Source: Gordionus sp. m RMFG-2023 (Eukaryota; Nematomorpha; Gordioida; Chordodea; Parachordodidae). Taken from it: DNA of 64,000 nucleotides. The translations under genes were made by a program, and so were the position numbers. The stretch is from contig NC_088777.1 of the NCBI RefSeq assembly GCF_954871325.1, positions 43,687,366 through 43,751,365 on the forward strand, read 5' to 3'. Under the pieces are notes generated by a model that searched no databases, was not told the origin of the DNA, and was given only the letters and a program-made list of their open reading frames with translations. Positions 48,935-61,238 of this stretch are shown piece after piece (position 1 is the stretch's first letter; every line of letters starts with the position of its first letter).

Positions 48935-49295
48935 TAATAAAAAGTTCCCATCATTATTTTTGGGTATAATGACCATTCTCAGTTTAGTCTTTTTTTTATA
49001 TTTTTGGGTTTTAAAAAAAATATTATTTTTATTGACTCCTGTGTAAATTAACTTATATATTAAAACGAAAAAAATTTGAAGTTTCCATCATTTTTTTTGA
49101 AGTTATGATATTTATTCTCAGTTTAGTCATTTTTTTTGGATTTTAAAAAATATATTATTTTTTGACTCAGCTAACTTATATAAACATAAAAAAAACTAAT
49201 TTGGAGTTTTAAATAATATTTTTTGACTCATTTTGTGTAAACTAACTTATATAAACATAAAACGAAAAAAATTGAAGTTTCCATCATTTGACAAT
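48935..49295. repeat. Tandem repeat, about three units of 110-130 bp
   Basis: Recurring blocks GAAGTTTCCATCATT, ATTCTCAGTTTAGTC, ATTATTTTTTGACTC and TAACTTATATAAACATAAAA appear in the same order with partial deletions. A degenerate satellite-like array. Confidence 0.7.
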
Positions 49296-49760
49296 AAATA
49301 TATCTTTAAATCAATTAGAAATAGCAATATTCCACAAATATTATTAAATATAATTTTATAAAAAGAATTAAGATAATAGAGACTCATTATAAATATTCAT
49401 AAAAAGATTAGAAGGCCTCTTTCTTGCACATATCTTGACTTTATAAAATTATCAAAATAATGTTTATTTATATATTTTTTTTATCTATTTTATTGTATAT
49501 TTATATTTTAAAATATTTAAATCATTCTATAAATATTAGACCTATTCAAAAACGCATCGAATCGAATAGTGCATTATTCATATTCGATTCGTTTAAACGA
49601 ATCAAATAATTTACTATTCGTATTCATACGAATAATAAAATCTACTATTTGTATTCGATTAGAATTATTCGAATAATTGAAATTAATTTTCTTAATAAAA
49701 TATATCATACTCAAATATATTGACAATTTTTTTATTGCAAATTTGATTTCAAACAGCTAA

Positions 49761-51199
49761 TAAATATCAAGCTAACATCCTTGTCTATTATAAGATGGTA
49801 AATATAGCTATCTTAAAAGCAATTAATAAAATTATACAATTTGTATTTAGAATTCTGCACAATTTTTATTATTTATATCGATGTCCGATTTGGGTATTAT
49901 ACATAGTATAAATGTTGGAATGACTGTAGATGGGATTTTTGGCGGAGATGGATTCGCGCTAAATGCATCCCTAGATTATCTTCGAAAATGATGAAAGATT
50001 GGGCAGGTTGTAAGTAGTTTTATATGCTTTTTATATTATAACATTGATGATGCTTTACCAAGATTAATAAAAATAGAAATATCAATTGTGTATTGGAAAT
50101 TCATTATAAAATTTATGAAAAATATTTACAAAACAAACTAATAGGTAGGGAAGACATTTCACTTAAAATAATAGAAGCGTTTCAACCCAAAATTTTATGT
50201 CAATACTCCCCGAGATCAGCTATCAGCGATGGTAACTGTTTTATCACTGTCTTTAACTATTTATGGACATGAAGATGGGCATTTATATATTCGCCTTCTA
50301 ACAGGCATTGAAATAATAATAAAACCATAATTGTAGAGCAAATCGTTTCGTCCAATTATATAAAAATTTTACGTGATGTTTTAAATATAAATGGATTTTC
50401 CCACCTCTTGCATCTTTATGCAACGAACGCAGCTTTAAAACTACCATTAATGTCTTATTGCCCATCAGGTGTTTGGATAGGATATAGTCAATATACATAA
50501 GTTATAAAAGGACATGATGTTAAAGTATCTTCGAAGTCTGATATTAATATCAAATGGACTTGCATGATATGCCCAAAAGATTTCGCTGCATTTTTTCCAA
50601 ATTATTTTTGCTCTTTGTAAAAGAAGAATCATCATCTAAATTTGTATATATAGATTTGGAAATTCCAGTAAAATCTCAATCTATTATCTCTTTCTAGAAC
50701 ACCTCATTTTATAACACTTTCCCATTCTCCACCTTCAGATCATATTTATAAACTGGGAAATAAAAACAAATCTCCATCTAGAATATTTTCAATTAAAACA
50801 CCTCTCACTCTAGAGCATTTCCTCTTTCTGGATTACCTTTTCCATCTAATGATCTGAAGGTGGAGAATGTGAAAGTGCTAAAGAATTAGGTGTTTTATAA
50901 GCAGATAGTTTTATAGATTGAGATTTTACTCGATTTTCCAAATCTATATATACAAATTTGGATGATGATGTCTTCTTTTGCAAATAGCAAAAATGATTTG
51001 AAAAAAGGCAGCGAAATTTTTTGGGCATATCATGCAGGCTATTGTTACTTGCAACTATTGTTGCATTTAAAAAATTATAAAAAAAGTAAAATTTTCATTT
51101 TTTAAAGAACGCATGTTGTTTTTTTTACCATTAACAATATTTATTTATTTCAAAATAATTTTTTTTTTATTTATAAATAAATATATTTTTTTTCATAAG
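49761..51199 (+). repeat. Palindrome arm A with OTU/vertnin-like coding remnant
   Basis: The inverted partner is 52235-53200. The arm reads, on the plus strand, a decayed OTU-type cysteine-protease-like gene. It has counterparts of QYSPRSAISDGNCF near 50200-50240, of the following Ser/Tyr-Gly-His segment near 50250-50290, and of LHLYATNAALKLP with SYCP near 50406-50465. In the family this is followed by a PxxxxGYSRYTKVIKG segment. Several breaks are present. It also contains a smaller palindrome (50561-51035) missing from the partner arm. Confidence 0.75.
50561..51035. repeat. Inner palindrome (hairpin) within arm A
   Basis: CATGATATGCCCAAAAGATT at the left faces TTTTTTGGGCATATCATG at the right. 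Matching arms extend inward to CTCCACCTTCAGATCA (about 50727) and TGATCTGAAGGTGGAG (about 50850), around a spacer of about 105 bp. Both arms encode, in inverse orientation, the same piece reading FRC, SSSKFVYIDLE and KSQSI. Confidence 0.8.
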
Positions 51200-51643
51200 T
51201 AAAAATTATTTTAGGTTATAACAAGATGGAACTCTAGAATGATATTGAGACTCTTCATAAGCAAATATTTTTATTAAGCTATAAATATGTTTTTTTCCTA
51301 ATTAATTAAAATTTTCATGTTTAATCTAATTTTCACAATATAATATGTCTACACTAAAAATAGATAATAGCAGAAGAATTCCATGAAAATGACCAAATAA
51401 ACAACTCAAAACTTAGATAAATAGATTATATCTTAATTCTTTTTATACTATAGGCATTACAATAAACTGGATAAATTGAGACTCTTTTTAAGCAAATATT
51501 TATTTCTTTTTCATAACATTTGTATTTTAAATATGATTACACTATTTAAATATATTATTATAATAAAAATAGATACAATTATAATAATTTTGAATGCAAT
51601 TTGTGAAATGACAAGGTTTTAGGTAATTGTAATTGATCCTGTA

Positions 51644-51725
51644 TGGGTAGTTCTATATTCTCTTTGGATAATTGTAGATTTTCTTTGGGTAGTTCTAGAT
51701 TCTCTTTGGATAATTGTAGATTTTC
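51644..51725. repeat. 21-bp tandem repeat, about four units
   Basis: Alternating units CTTTGGATAATTGTAGATTTT and CTTTGGGTAGTTCTAGATTCT. The length keeps frame; the minus strand reads alternating ESRKSTIIQR and ESRTTQRKS-like blocks. It lies in the spacer of the large palindrome. Confidence 0.75.
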
Positions 51726-52069
51726 TTGATTCGTGATATATCCTGCATTATAGAAAGATCGATTTACGTCATTTTTTTCACTGGACTATTGAAGGGTTAA
51801 TAAAATTAAAACCTTTTGATTTGGATGGTTTGACCTTGCCCTCATAACATTGGTAATAAAGTCGTTCTTACATTATTGTAGACTTAAGTATTGGGTCCTT
51901 CGATTTTTTAGAACGGTGTATTGAATAATTTGTCGCATTAGAAATTTCGTATTTATTTAGCCATTCTTTTAAAATGAAGAATAACGAATATCTAACATTT
52001 ACTACAAAAGGTATGTAATAATAATAAATAATATTATTTACCTGCAAGAGTTGTATCTATCTCATAATT

Positions 52070-52250
52070 TCCAGTAGGGCTTGATTCGATCATAGGAGAG
52101 ACTAATACCATAAATAAATATTTGGCTTAAAAAAATATATTTTTTACCTGCAATAGTATCTATTTCACAATTTCCAGTAGGGTTTAATTCGATCATCTAA
52201 TTTTTGAAAAAAAATATATTTAATTCGATCATCTAATTTATGAAAAAAAA
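52070..52250 (-). repeat. Duplicated short exon-like units with splice donors
   Basis: Two minus-strand units begin ATGATCGAAT(C/T)AA and read MIESSPTGNYEIDTTLAG and MIELNPTGNCEIDTIAG. Each ends in GCAG followed by GTAAATAA or GTAAAAAA. A third partial copy of the ATTCGATCATC start lies near 52222. They sit just downstream, in minus-strand order, of palindrome arm B. Confidence 0.55.
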
Positions 52251-53200
52251 TATATTTATTTATAAATAAAAAAAAAATTATTTTGAAATAAATATTGTTA
52301 ATGGTAAAAAAAAACAACATGCGTTCTTTAAAAAATGAAAATTTTACTTTTTTTATAATTTTTTAAATGCAACAATAGTTGCAAGTAACAATAGCCTATC
52401 ATGCAAGTCCACATGATATTAATATCAGTCATCGAAAATGCTTTAACATCATATCCTTTTATAACTTTGGTGTATCGACTATATCCTATCCCAACACCTG
52501 GTGGACAATAAGACATGAATGGTAGTTTTAAAGCTGCGTTCGTTGCATAAAGATGCAAGAGCTGGGAAAATTCATTTATATCTAAAACACGTAAAATTTT
52601 TATATAATTGGCCAAAACAATTTGCTCTTCAATTATGGTTTTATTATTATTATAAATAGAAGACGAATATATAAATGCTCATCTTCGTGTCCATAAATAG
52701 CTAATGACATAGAGCGATAGAAACAGTTACCATCGCCGATAGCCAATCTCCGGGAGTATTGGCATAAAATTTGGGATTGAAACGCTTCTATTATTTTTAA
52801 TAAAATAATGTCTTCATTACTTATTAATTTGTTTTTTAAATATTTTTCATAAACTTTATATGAATTTCCAATATACAATTGATATTGCTATTTTTAATTA
52901 ATCTTGATAAAGCATCTATGAACATAAAAAGCATATAAAACTTTCCTTACAGCCTGCCCAATCTTTCATCATTTTCGAAGATTATCTATGGAATCATTTA
53001 GCGAGAATTTCTTCCCAAAAAATCGCGAAAAATCCCAGCTACAGTCATTCAACAATTAGACTACATATATTACACAAATCGGACATCGATATAACCAATA
53101 AAAATTGTACAATATAAATATTTTATTAAGGCATTTAAGATAGCTATACTTAACAGATTTATCACCTTATAATGGACAAAGATGTTAGCTTGATATTTAT
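52235..53200 (-). repeat. Palindrome arm B with OTU/vertnin-like coding remnant
   Basis: The better preserved inverted copy, read on the minus strand. SYKVYEKYLKNKLIS starts near 52860. The OTU core IGDGNCFYRSMSLAIYGHED follows near 52740-52680. A second stretch near 52600-52440 has EFSQLLHLYATNAALKLP, SYCPPGVGIGYSRY and TKVIKG. GDGNCFYRS is the Asp/Cys nucleophile motif of OTU peptidases, and the second stretch resembles vertnin-type proteins found with it in invertebrate multicopy genes. The two stretches are separated by a break near 52620-52635. Family membership is by motif; whether it is part of a transposon is not known. Confidence 0.7.
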
Positions 53201-53394
53201 AGAATGATTTAAATATTTTAAATTATAAATATACAATTAACTCAATTTTAAAATAATTAAAACATTTATTGATAATTTTTTAAAGTTTACATATAAAATC
53301 TATTATAGGATAAGGTTGTAACAGTTGCGTTGGCATACCCCGCCCCCTCCCATTCCCCCTTAAAAAATAAATAAAATTTTTTTTATTCAATTAT

Positions 53395-53830
53395 ACTTAT
53401 GACATACAAAAAATTGATTTGGATTTAAGGGAAGCTATGAATAGAGCAAAGATATTTTTGAAATATTAACATATATCAGAGAATGTGGATGAAAAATTTC
53501 ATGTGAGAAAGTAAAGGAGTTTGCTAATATGTTTGGGATTAAAATTTTTAAACCTCGGTAGTTTCTAGCAAATATTGATGCATCTACGATTGAGGATTTT
53601 TATATAATGGACATTTTTATTCCCCTTATTATACATTTTTATTTCAATAAAGGAAAGATTTATTAATCATGATTTTATTTTAAAAAGCTTTTATTTTCCT
53701 TTGCTGGTTGAGTCTAAATTGTTGATTACACTGAAACAGGAAAAAATATTAAGAAAATCTCTAAGCTACTTTGTGATGTCAAATTTTGGTATAAAAATCT
53801 TGAAAGAATAGAGTTCTTTGAGACCAAAAA
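53395..53830 (+). pseudogene. hAT transposase remnant (52-kDa-repressor-like)
   Basis: Plus-strand pieces LREAMNRAKIFLKY, VKEFANMFGIKIF and DFYIMDIFIPLIIHFYF parallel the mid-region of hAT transposases, where helices precede a (R/D)-x-x-I-F-(I/V)-P-x-(L/I)-D-H-F motif. Stops interrupt it. Same lineage as the element at 4424-6509. Boundaries unknown. Confidence 0.5.
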
Positions 53831-54539
53831 ATGCTCTGCAGGTCCTTGGTTCAACTTGTCCCTATATTAATTAAAATGTTTCGATAATTATAGATTTTCT
53901 CGTGAGATACAAGTATAATCATATTAGTTAAAGATAAAATATAAAAATCTTAAAAAAATTGCCTGTTATTGAATTGAGAAAATAATAACATACACTATGA
54001 CAATGTATACTAAATATAAGATGTATGTATATATAATATTTGATATTTAAATTAATGTATTTGTTTTATAATATTTAAAAAATATATTTATAATTATAAT
54101 AATTGTAATCAAAATTTGAAACACTAAAATATTAATTCAGAGATAAATCCTTTTTTATTGTGCAATAATAATTTTTTTTATTTAAAATACAAGGTTAATT
54201 TAATTTGCATTTAAAAGCATTTTAAAAAATACTATAAGCAATTTTACTTAATCCATTTGCGATGAACTCTGAACTTTTTCAAAAATAAATTATTATTATT
54301 TAATTAAAACCTCTTATTCTGAACATCACTTATATTTTGCATTCGTTATTAAGTTTTTCGCGTTTCAATATTATTCATAATTCATGTGCGACTTATTGTA
54401 TACAGCAAAACATACCAATGATATATGTCTTCATGGTTAAATTTGAAGTTATTCATTTGTATACATTTTTTTGCACTTGTGCCCTTTATTGTGGTAGTCA
54501 CCACCGTTCAGATCATTACATGCGCTGCTCCATAACATG

Positions 54540-55540
54540 AAGTTATATCCCTCTAATATTTTGCGTCATTGTTCAAAAAAGAATTTCTTACCAATTTTTC
54601 TCTTATATTTTTCACAAATATGTCCTTCCTGTCTGAAGTTAGTACATATTAAAAAAGATGGATGCTTACAAGTTCATGGACCTCCTTCAGTCAGATGTAC
54701 ACATTCAGGCTATGCTCCACTGTCTCATATCAGTCAATCGATTATTCTTCCAGAAATTTTGTTCCCACCCTTCTCAATTCAAATTCCTGCTTCTCATATT
54801 TTTTTTCTTGACCATTCCAAACAAATATCATTTAAAGGATCCCCAAAGGTGCAAGATTGCTATTTGCAAAATCTTTCGTTGATTGTCTATCCTCCCTATT
54901 GCTAAACTTTAGCAATGAGTATGAATGGATAAAATTCCTTTTCTATGGATACCTTCAGAGTGCCCGACAATACTTCACATAAATCTTTTACCCAGCAAAT
55001 TAAGGAGACTGCATCCATTGTTGCCCCTCACCTCTATGAATACATGATGTATTTACTTGTCAAAACAAAAGAAAACCCTCACTGATTGAGATGAAGGCCA
55101 ATTTGATCTGCAAGAAAATTGACAATCTCAACATAAAAGGTGCACATGATTGGTTCCCACACATGACTCTTGCCGAGCCTTCCAATGATACATATATTAA
55201 GCTCTGTCAAAAACACCCTACTGCAACCATTATCCCAATATCCCAACAACCTCACTCAACATGTTACTTCTGAAGAAATGAGGGAGGGAAACGTTCCTTT
55301 CATCAAGATTCTGCCCATGGTCTTGATGGCATCCGCTCTATATTCCAGGACATCACTTCCCCTTCAATATGCTCACCAACTCCCATTTTTACTAAAATAA
55401 ATTTTCAAGTGTTGCACTTTCTAAATACAAAGTTTCTGAGTTCGTGAGTTCTCCTTCTGCTCTTATCGGCAACGTCGTCATTGGTGCAAACCTTGGCATA
55501 ACCCCGATCATAGGCGTTGATAACGGATGTTCAACAGGTT
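54540..55540 (+). pseudogene. RT-element fossil, N-terminal and polymerase region
   Basis: Begins with a cysteine/histidine finger-like motif (CPSCLKLVHIKKDGCLQVHG, then C and SGYAPLS) typical of a reverse-transcriptase element family in invertebrates. Decayed polymerase-flanking similarity continues to about 55540. Fragments of the other end of the same kind of element are at 15020-15255 and 40215-40640. It carries several breaks and is inactive; the higher-order class is not resolved. Confidence 0.5.
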
Positions 55541-56009
55541 CTATCATATGCTCCTTAGTACCCCCTTTAGTTAACCTATAAGCTCTCCGGTTTTGAATAG
55601 GCCCAATATTGACCAGGCATTGTAATACTATGTCTTAGCAGGTGTGCCCTATGGAACAACCATCATAGCATGATGATGGTCATTTTCTGCGCCCATCGTC
55701 GTATAAGAAATGGAACTTCGCATAGGGATTCCATCGTCTGAAGATGAGCCCTAAAAGAGTCTCAATAATTTGTGTCTTAAAATAAAGAATACTTTCCAGT
55801 CTCCGCAATTTATGTCTTAAAATAAAATATAGAATACTTTCCGGTGGCAACAATGATAACGTTGTCTAAAATCTAGGATTAGCCATTCCAAAAAAAGGAT
55901 TTATTTTCCTTTTTCTAACAATTCACCTCATATATTATACCAATATAAGAAGCAAACAATTAACCCTTTATATTTTTTTTTTCATAACTTCGATTATCCC
56001 ATATTTTAG

Positions 56010-56317
56010 GAATTACGCGAATACCAGCAACAAAACGTGGACTTGAAGTTTCAAGTTCACGATATGAAACAATTAATTCAGGTTTATATTTGCTTTTCAC
56101 GAAAAAAATATTTTTATGTTTTTTTTAGGAATCATGCAGAATAGATCCAAAACTTATATCTCTATTCTCCAAATTGAACCAAAAGTATATACCTTTTTTC
56201 TTTTTTTTGTGAGGATTATAATTTGTAAAAAATAATAATAAATTAAGGTATGCTATTCACGACATTATATCAAACGAAAATTCGCATCAAGCCTTATCAC
56301 AACAAGATACGCAAGAG
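56010..56317 (+). CDS. Three short phase-linked exons of a coiled-coil protein (partial)
   Basis: Exons 56010-56081, 56129-56184 and 56248-56317, separated by GT-AG introns of 47 and 63 bp, join in frame (phases 0, 2, 0). They give about 66 residues. The first is a strong heptad segment (LREYQQQNVDLKFQVHDMKQ); then ESCRIDPKLISLFSKLN and a hydrophilic ALSQQDTQE end. Both start and end are open, so more exons must exist on either side. They may be the 5' part of the coiled-coil gene at 59054-60812, but the linking exon was not found. No family is recognised. Confidence 0.55.
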
Positions 56318-57413
56318 GTAAAAACAAATTATTTTTTGAAAAATATGTTTAAATTGCAGGTAATTAATTTTAAAGTTAATTTTATGCAACCTCAAATTTA
56401 TGTTTCTCTAATATTATTATTTTTTTTAAAAAAAAAGAAAGCTTCAAAAAATAATAAATATAAAGATTCGATCGTTATGCCTTTTTTGAAACACTTTTTT
56501 TCAATCAATTTAGCATGATATGAGGTCGCACTTTGTCTTAGAATAAATTACTGAATTTGAAAAAGGGCACGAATGACTAATGAATAGAGGCTATTATTAA
56601 CAATTATTTATTGTTTTAAAATTTTATTTATAACTAAAAAAAATGTAAATTAAATTTTTTATTTACTTTTTTTTTGATATGGCTGTATCTAAAACCAAAA
56701 AGAATTAAATTTACAAACTTTCGAAAATAAGGAAGATAAATAAATATGATATATAGTTTTAAATAGATATTTAAAATAAAATGATTAGGCAAACTAATAT
56801 TATAATATTTTAGTCAAAATTAGTTCTATAGCAATTTGGCTCGATATTGGTTAATTGAATTTAAGACTATTGAGATAGATGTTTTAGAGAATTACTTTAC
56901 CTTCCCCAGATCCTTCTTTGGATCCAGCAAGTTTTTTTAAAATAGCCCGTTCTTTGCCAAGTAGTCACAACACAAAAAATATTTTTAAAAGGAATAAAAC
57001 ATTGATTAATGTTAAAATTTATTATACTATTAGAATTTAAAAAATATCTGTATATATCTTTATTGAAATTAAATGTATAAGAGTGCTCGTAATTTTTTTT
57101 ATAAATCAGTGCCAGAACTGGGGCCCTCTAATCTAATGGTCTCAAGTTTTATACATTCAGTTATAAGTTGGGAAAAAATATCCTATTTATTTAATAAAGG
57201 CAAAAATCGATTAATCATATCATTTTTCCATTATTAGACCTTGCAACTCCCCAAAATAATGCACGATGCCATGACAGCAATTTCGCCATCATTTTGTCAA
57301 CAAAGTAAAATTATTTTTTAAATTATAATTTTAAAGAAGATATTAAGAATTCAAAAATAAATAAAAAAATTTTGAATTAATTTAATAATGAATGTCTAAA
57401 TTCAAAAAAAAAA

Positions 57414-59053
57414 TCAATCATCATTTCTGGCCATTAAAATATATTTTATACAAATTGTTGGCCTGGTCCTTTCTAATTTTTTATATAGGAAAACGAAATC
57501 TGCATAATTATCGGCTTTAAACTTGTACATTCGGCCTAAAAATATTTTTCTCCAACCTCTTAGATAACCTCTCTTGATAAAGTTATTTGCAAACATCAAA
57601 GTTAGCTCACCTCTCTAACCTATAATCATGTCTGCTTGAGAACATTTATGGCATGCTAGAAGGAGTCACCAGAAGCTCCTCTTGCCCGACTCTCACGACC
57701 AACAAAGCCTTTTTGCAACAGTTCTATCCCTCCAGAATTCTACATTCTATAAAAAGATAATGGTCAATGGTTATCATAGAGGCGCGATCGCGATTTTAGC
57801 TGCGATAAATACAACAGCGACTTGAATCGCAATAGCTGCCGCGATTTTTTAAAAATACAAATCATTTTGTATTTTTGGCGTGATTTTGTAATATTGATTC
57901 GTTAAATACTGGTGAATATAGCACAAAATATTTTACATGCTAATTTTAAATTATTTGAAATGAATTCAAAATCCATGGCTACATTTTTTGAAGATATAAA
58001 ACCAATGAATCAAGTTAAAATTATAATTTTTTATAGAAGATAGATAAAAGTGCTTTTATTCCTTTAGTTATAAAAATATTTTATATAAAAATAAAATATG
58101 GAGTATATTATCACAAGTGTGGTGTGCCTTGTAAAAACTGTGCATATATATTATTATATTTATATACCCTTTTAGTATCCTTTCTTTAATCTCTTTGGAA
58201 AATTTTTAGAGATTGTTTCATGAGAGAGCAAGCTGAACAAACTTGAAAGTGGGTCAGGGGCTGGTCATCACATCTCATGGCCATACTATCAGGATATGCT
58301 ATCTGGTAGAAGCTGTAACACCAAGGTTACAAAAGTCCTCTTTTCTTTAGATATGGATGGAGAATGTATTCCAATAGATTTAAATGAGATGTTTAATGAA
58401 TAAAATATAGCATTTGAATTTGTAATATATTTATTATTTAGCTGATCTCATTGATAGGGACAATTTATTGGATGATATAATTTCCCAAAGGTCCTGCATT
58501 AATTAAGTTTAGTACTGAGTTTGGTAATTAATAATATCCAATTATTTATATTGAAAAATCTGTGTATTCTGTAGAATCTCCTAGTTCACATTATAAATGT
58601 CCTAAGAGAACATCTAATGACATTGGTAATTTATATTTATTATCTGCTTTATAGAAAAATTTATAATAAAAGAATTTAATACACTTATAAAATTTAAACA
58701 ATAGGAAAGTATACTAAACATAGAGTTGTTTAAAAATAAAAAAACCTAAATATGGCATATATATTATGATGATAAGTGTATCTTTATAACATTATAATAC
58801 AAAAATATTGATGAATAACCGCAAAGGAAAAAAAATTCCACTACTTTTGCCCAAAAAAAATACAAGGACTAAATTGTTATTATTCACAATAAGAATAAAC
58901 TTAAATTTCACCCTTAAAAAACGAATCTTTTACATGACTAACTTTAACAAATTATAATTTCATCCAAAAAATAAAATATTACAGGCTTAAATAAAATAAC
59001 GATCTTCATTGTTAAATAAAATAATTACATAATTTTTACAAATCACAACAAAG
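57414..59053. other. Intergenic or long intron; no confident gene
   Basis: Near 57780-57850 a GCGATCGCGATT-rich stretch with inverted AATCGC/GCGATT words looks like a MITE end. Around 58330-58630 short open pieces (VLFSLDMDGECIPIDLNE, SVYSVESPSSHYKCPKR) look protein-like but carry stops and match nothing recognised. Confidence 0.3.
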
Positions 59054-60812
59054 GTAATGCAAGCGAGGAATCCATGTCTCAGTTTACAATTGTTGATTCT
59101 ACCACCTTAGGTTTTTCACAAGAACCCGTCCCTCGTGATGATAAATTTTTAAAGCTCTTGCATGCAGCTAACTTACTACAAACCCACCTTAAAATAATAG
59201 TGGATTATTATATTAAGATGCTTGAGCAGAATAAATCGTCAACAACCTTCAACTCTCTTAACACTTGCTCCTTTGACCGGGAGGAGTCCTATGGTGATCG
59301 TTCCTTTCAAATCGAAATGCCTGTAAATAATTAAAGTCTTTTTTTTATAAAATACTTATTTTTTTTAAACAGAATTTTGATAGCCTGAACTTAATCTTGG
59401 AAGAAGCATCCGATATTATCCAGGACAGTTTTTCTTATGCTAACCAATACATAGATTCAAACAAAACTCCTTGCGATGTCAATCAACACAATGAATATCA
59501 AGTGCAGCAAATTGACGTTGACACGGATAACAGTTTAAAAACTTTCTTAAAAAAATTTGCCCTATACTATATTTAATTTAATTTCTATTAGATCAAAAAG
59601 ATTACGTTTCCCAGATTAATTTTTGGAAGCAACAAGTTATAAGCCTGAACCAAGACAATAAAGATTTATATGCTCTGATGACCCAGGTCAAGATGAGCTC
59701 AGAAGAAAAGATGGCCCAATGTAATTCACAAGAAGCTATTCGCAATGGGGATGCATTAACCAAATCTATGATCGAAGATGTCGATCATAGGTGGAAACTA
59801 AAAACGTCTGCATTAATGTAAGCTTGCCATTTTTCAACTATATTTTAATCCAATACTTTTTGAAAGAACAGAAAAAAGAAATAATCTTTTTAAAAAAATT
59901 TTAATGTTAAAAAAAGAAATCAATATGAACAAAGAATCAGTGAGTTACTGCAAGAGATGCAGAATTTTGAGCATATCAACAAAAAGTTGTCAGAAGACTT
60001 ACAATTTAATATTGCAGCCCAAAATAAACTAGAGAATGATATCCAGGTAGGACAAGAAAATGTCTTGAAAATTAACCCTGACAATCATAAAACATCTTAT
60101 AAATATCTGAAGTAAAAACCAATATTTTATTATGGCTAGTTAATGCATTCTTTTTTTTTAAAAAAATACTATTAATATGATTTTCCCTTAAAGCATGAAT
60201 CGGGAAAATAAAAGCCTGAAAAACAAGATAGCAGTATTAGAGATGTACATATCGCGGAATGACAAAGCGAAAGTGGAATCCGTTCACGATAGTAAAGTAG
60301 TGGTGCCTACATGTGACGATCTAAAATCATTGCAGCAAATATCAATATCTACTGATCAAGATGGGTCAGTTGATTCCAATATATCGGCTAGTCATGGCAC
60401 ACCCAAGGTTAAATTATATAAAATAAGGTTCTCACAATAAATTGAAAATATTTCACATTTATCCCCGAAATATAAAATAATATTGATAATAAAATTGGTA
60501 GATGTTAGGAAATAAAATACTTATATTTCAATTGAGTTATTTTAGAGATTTTTAAGAATATATATTTAAAATTTTACTTCATTTTTTAGCGATTTCGAAC
60601 CTTATGCAATAATGATATTAAACTTAGCTAAATTTATATCTAAATATTTTATGTTGCTTTTATTTTAGGCTAAAAGTTTAACTGAATTTAGCATTTCTTC
60701 GCCTCCAAATGAGGACAGTTCGGAAGAACCTTCAGAAATTGCTGTCCAAAAAATGGTCAAATCTAATTCATATAACAACCCAAAAATCGCCAATGAAAAT
60801 AATTTAAAAATA
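59054..60812 (+). CDS. Coiled-coil protein gene, six phase-consistent exons, function unknown
   Basis: Exons 59054-59322, 59373-59532, 59592-59817, 59917-60111, 60194-60407 and 60669-60812; every junction is GT-AG and phase-matched. About 400 residues. The first in-frame ATG is 59074 (MSQFTIVDSTTLGF). An acceptor at 59053 suggests that this may instead be an internal exon continuing from 56010-56317. The N-terminal part is a helical region (FLKLLHAANLLQTHLKIIVD). Strong heptads follow in exons 3-5 (VSQINFWKQQVISLNQDNK, RISELLQEMQNFEHINKKL, ENKSLKNKIAVLEMYI), then a Ser/Glu-rich tail (SPPNEDSSEEPSE). The 3' end is uncertain: a donor at 60813 leads to unknown exons, or the frame continues into intron-like sequence. 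Introns are 50-261 bp. A scaffold or cytoskeletal role is likely from the coiled coil but not specific. Confidence 0.65.
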
Positions 60813-61238
60813 GTTAAAAGTATTACGATTTTAATATTAAAAAAACATATTTTATTTCGATATTTATGAATTTAGATTAGAAAATATTATCATTTTTTTA
60901 ACCTCAGTATAGTAATACCTTGCAAATAAAGAGTTAATACTTAAGGAAATCCAACCCGGCCAGGAAATTCTTCAAAATAAATCATATTGACATATAGTTT
61001 TAATCAAATTATGCGATATCTATATTTTAATCAGAAACAGTCAATATTATTTTGCTAAAAACGAATACTATTGAAAAAAAACTGTTAAAACAAATTCAAG
61101 AAATTTTTTTACTAATAATTAAATGATAAATGTGAATATTTTTTTTATTCAATTTCTATTGGGGTAATTTTAATCAAATTATTTTTTTATTACTCTTTTG
61201 TTAACTCAAAATTTTTTTAAAAAAAAAGATAAACATAA

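Noticed and set aside
49540-49690. ATTCGAAT-rich palindromic stretch as a separate MITE
   Set aside because: Inverted words are present, but no consistent ends or target duplication could be set.
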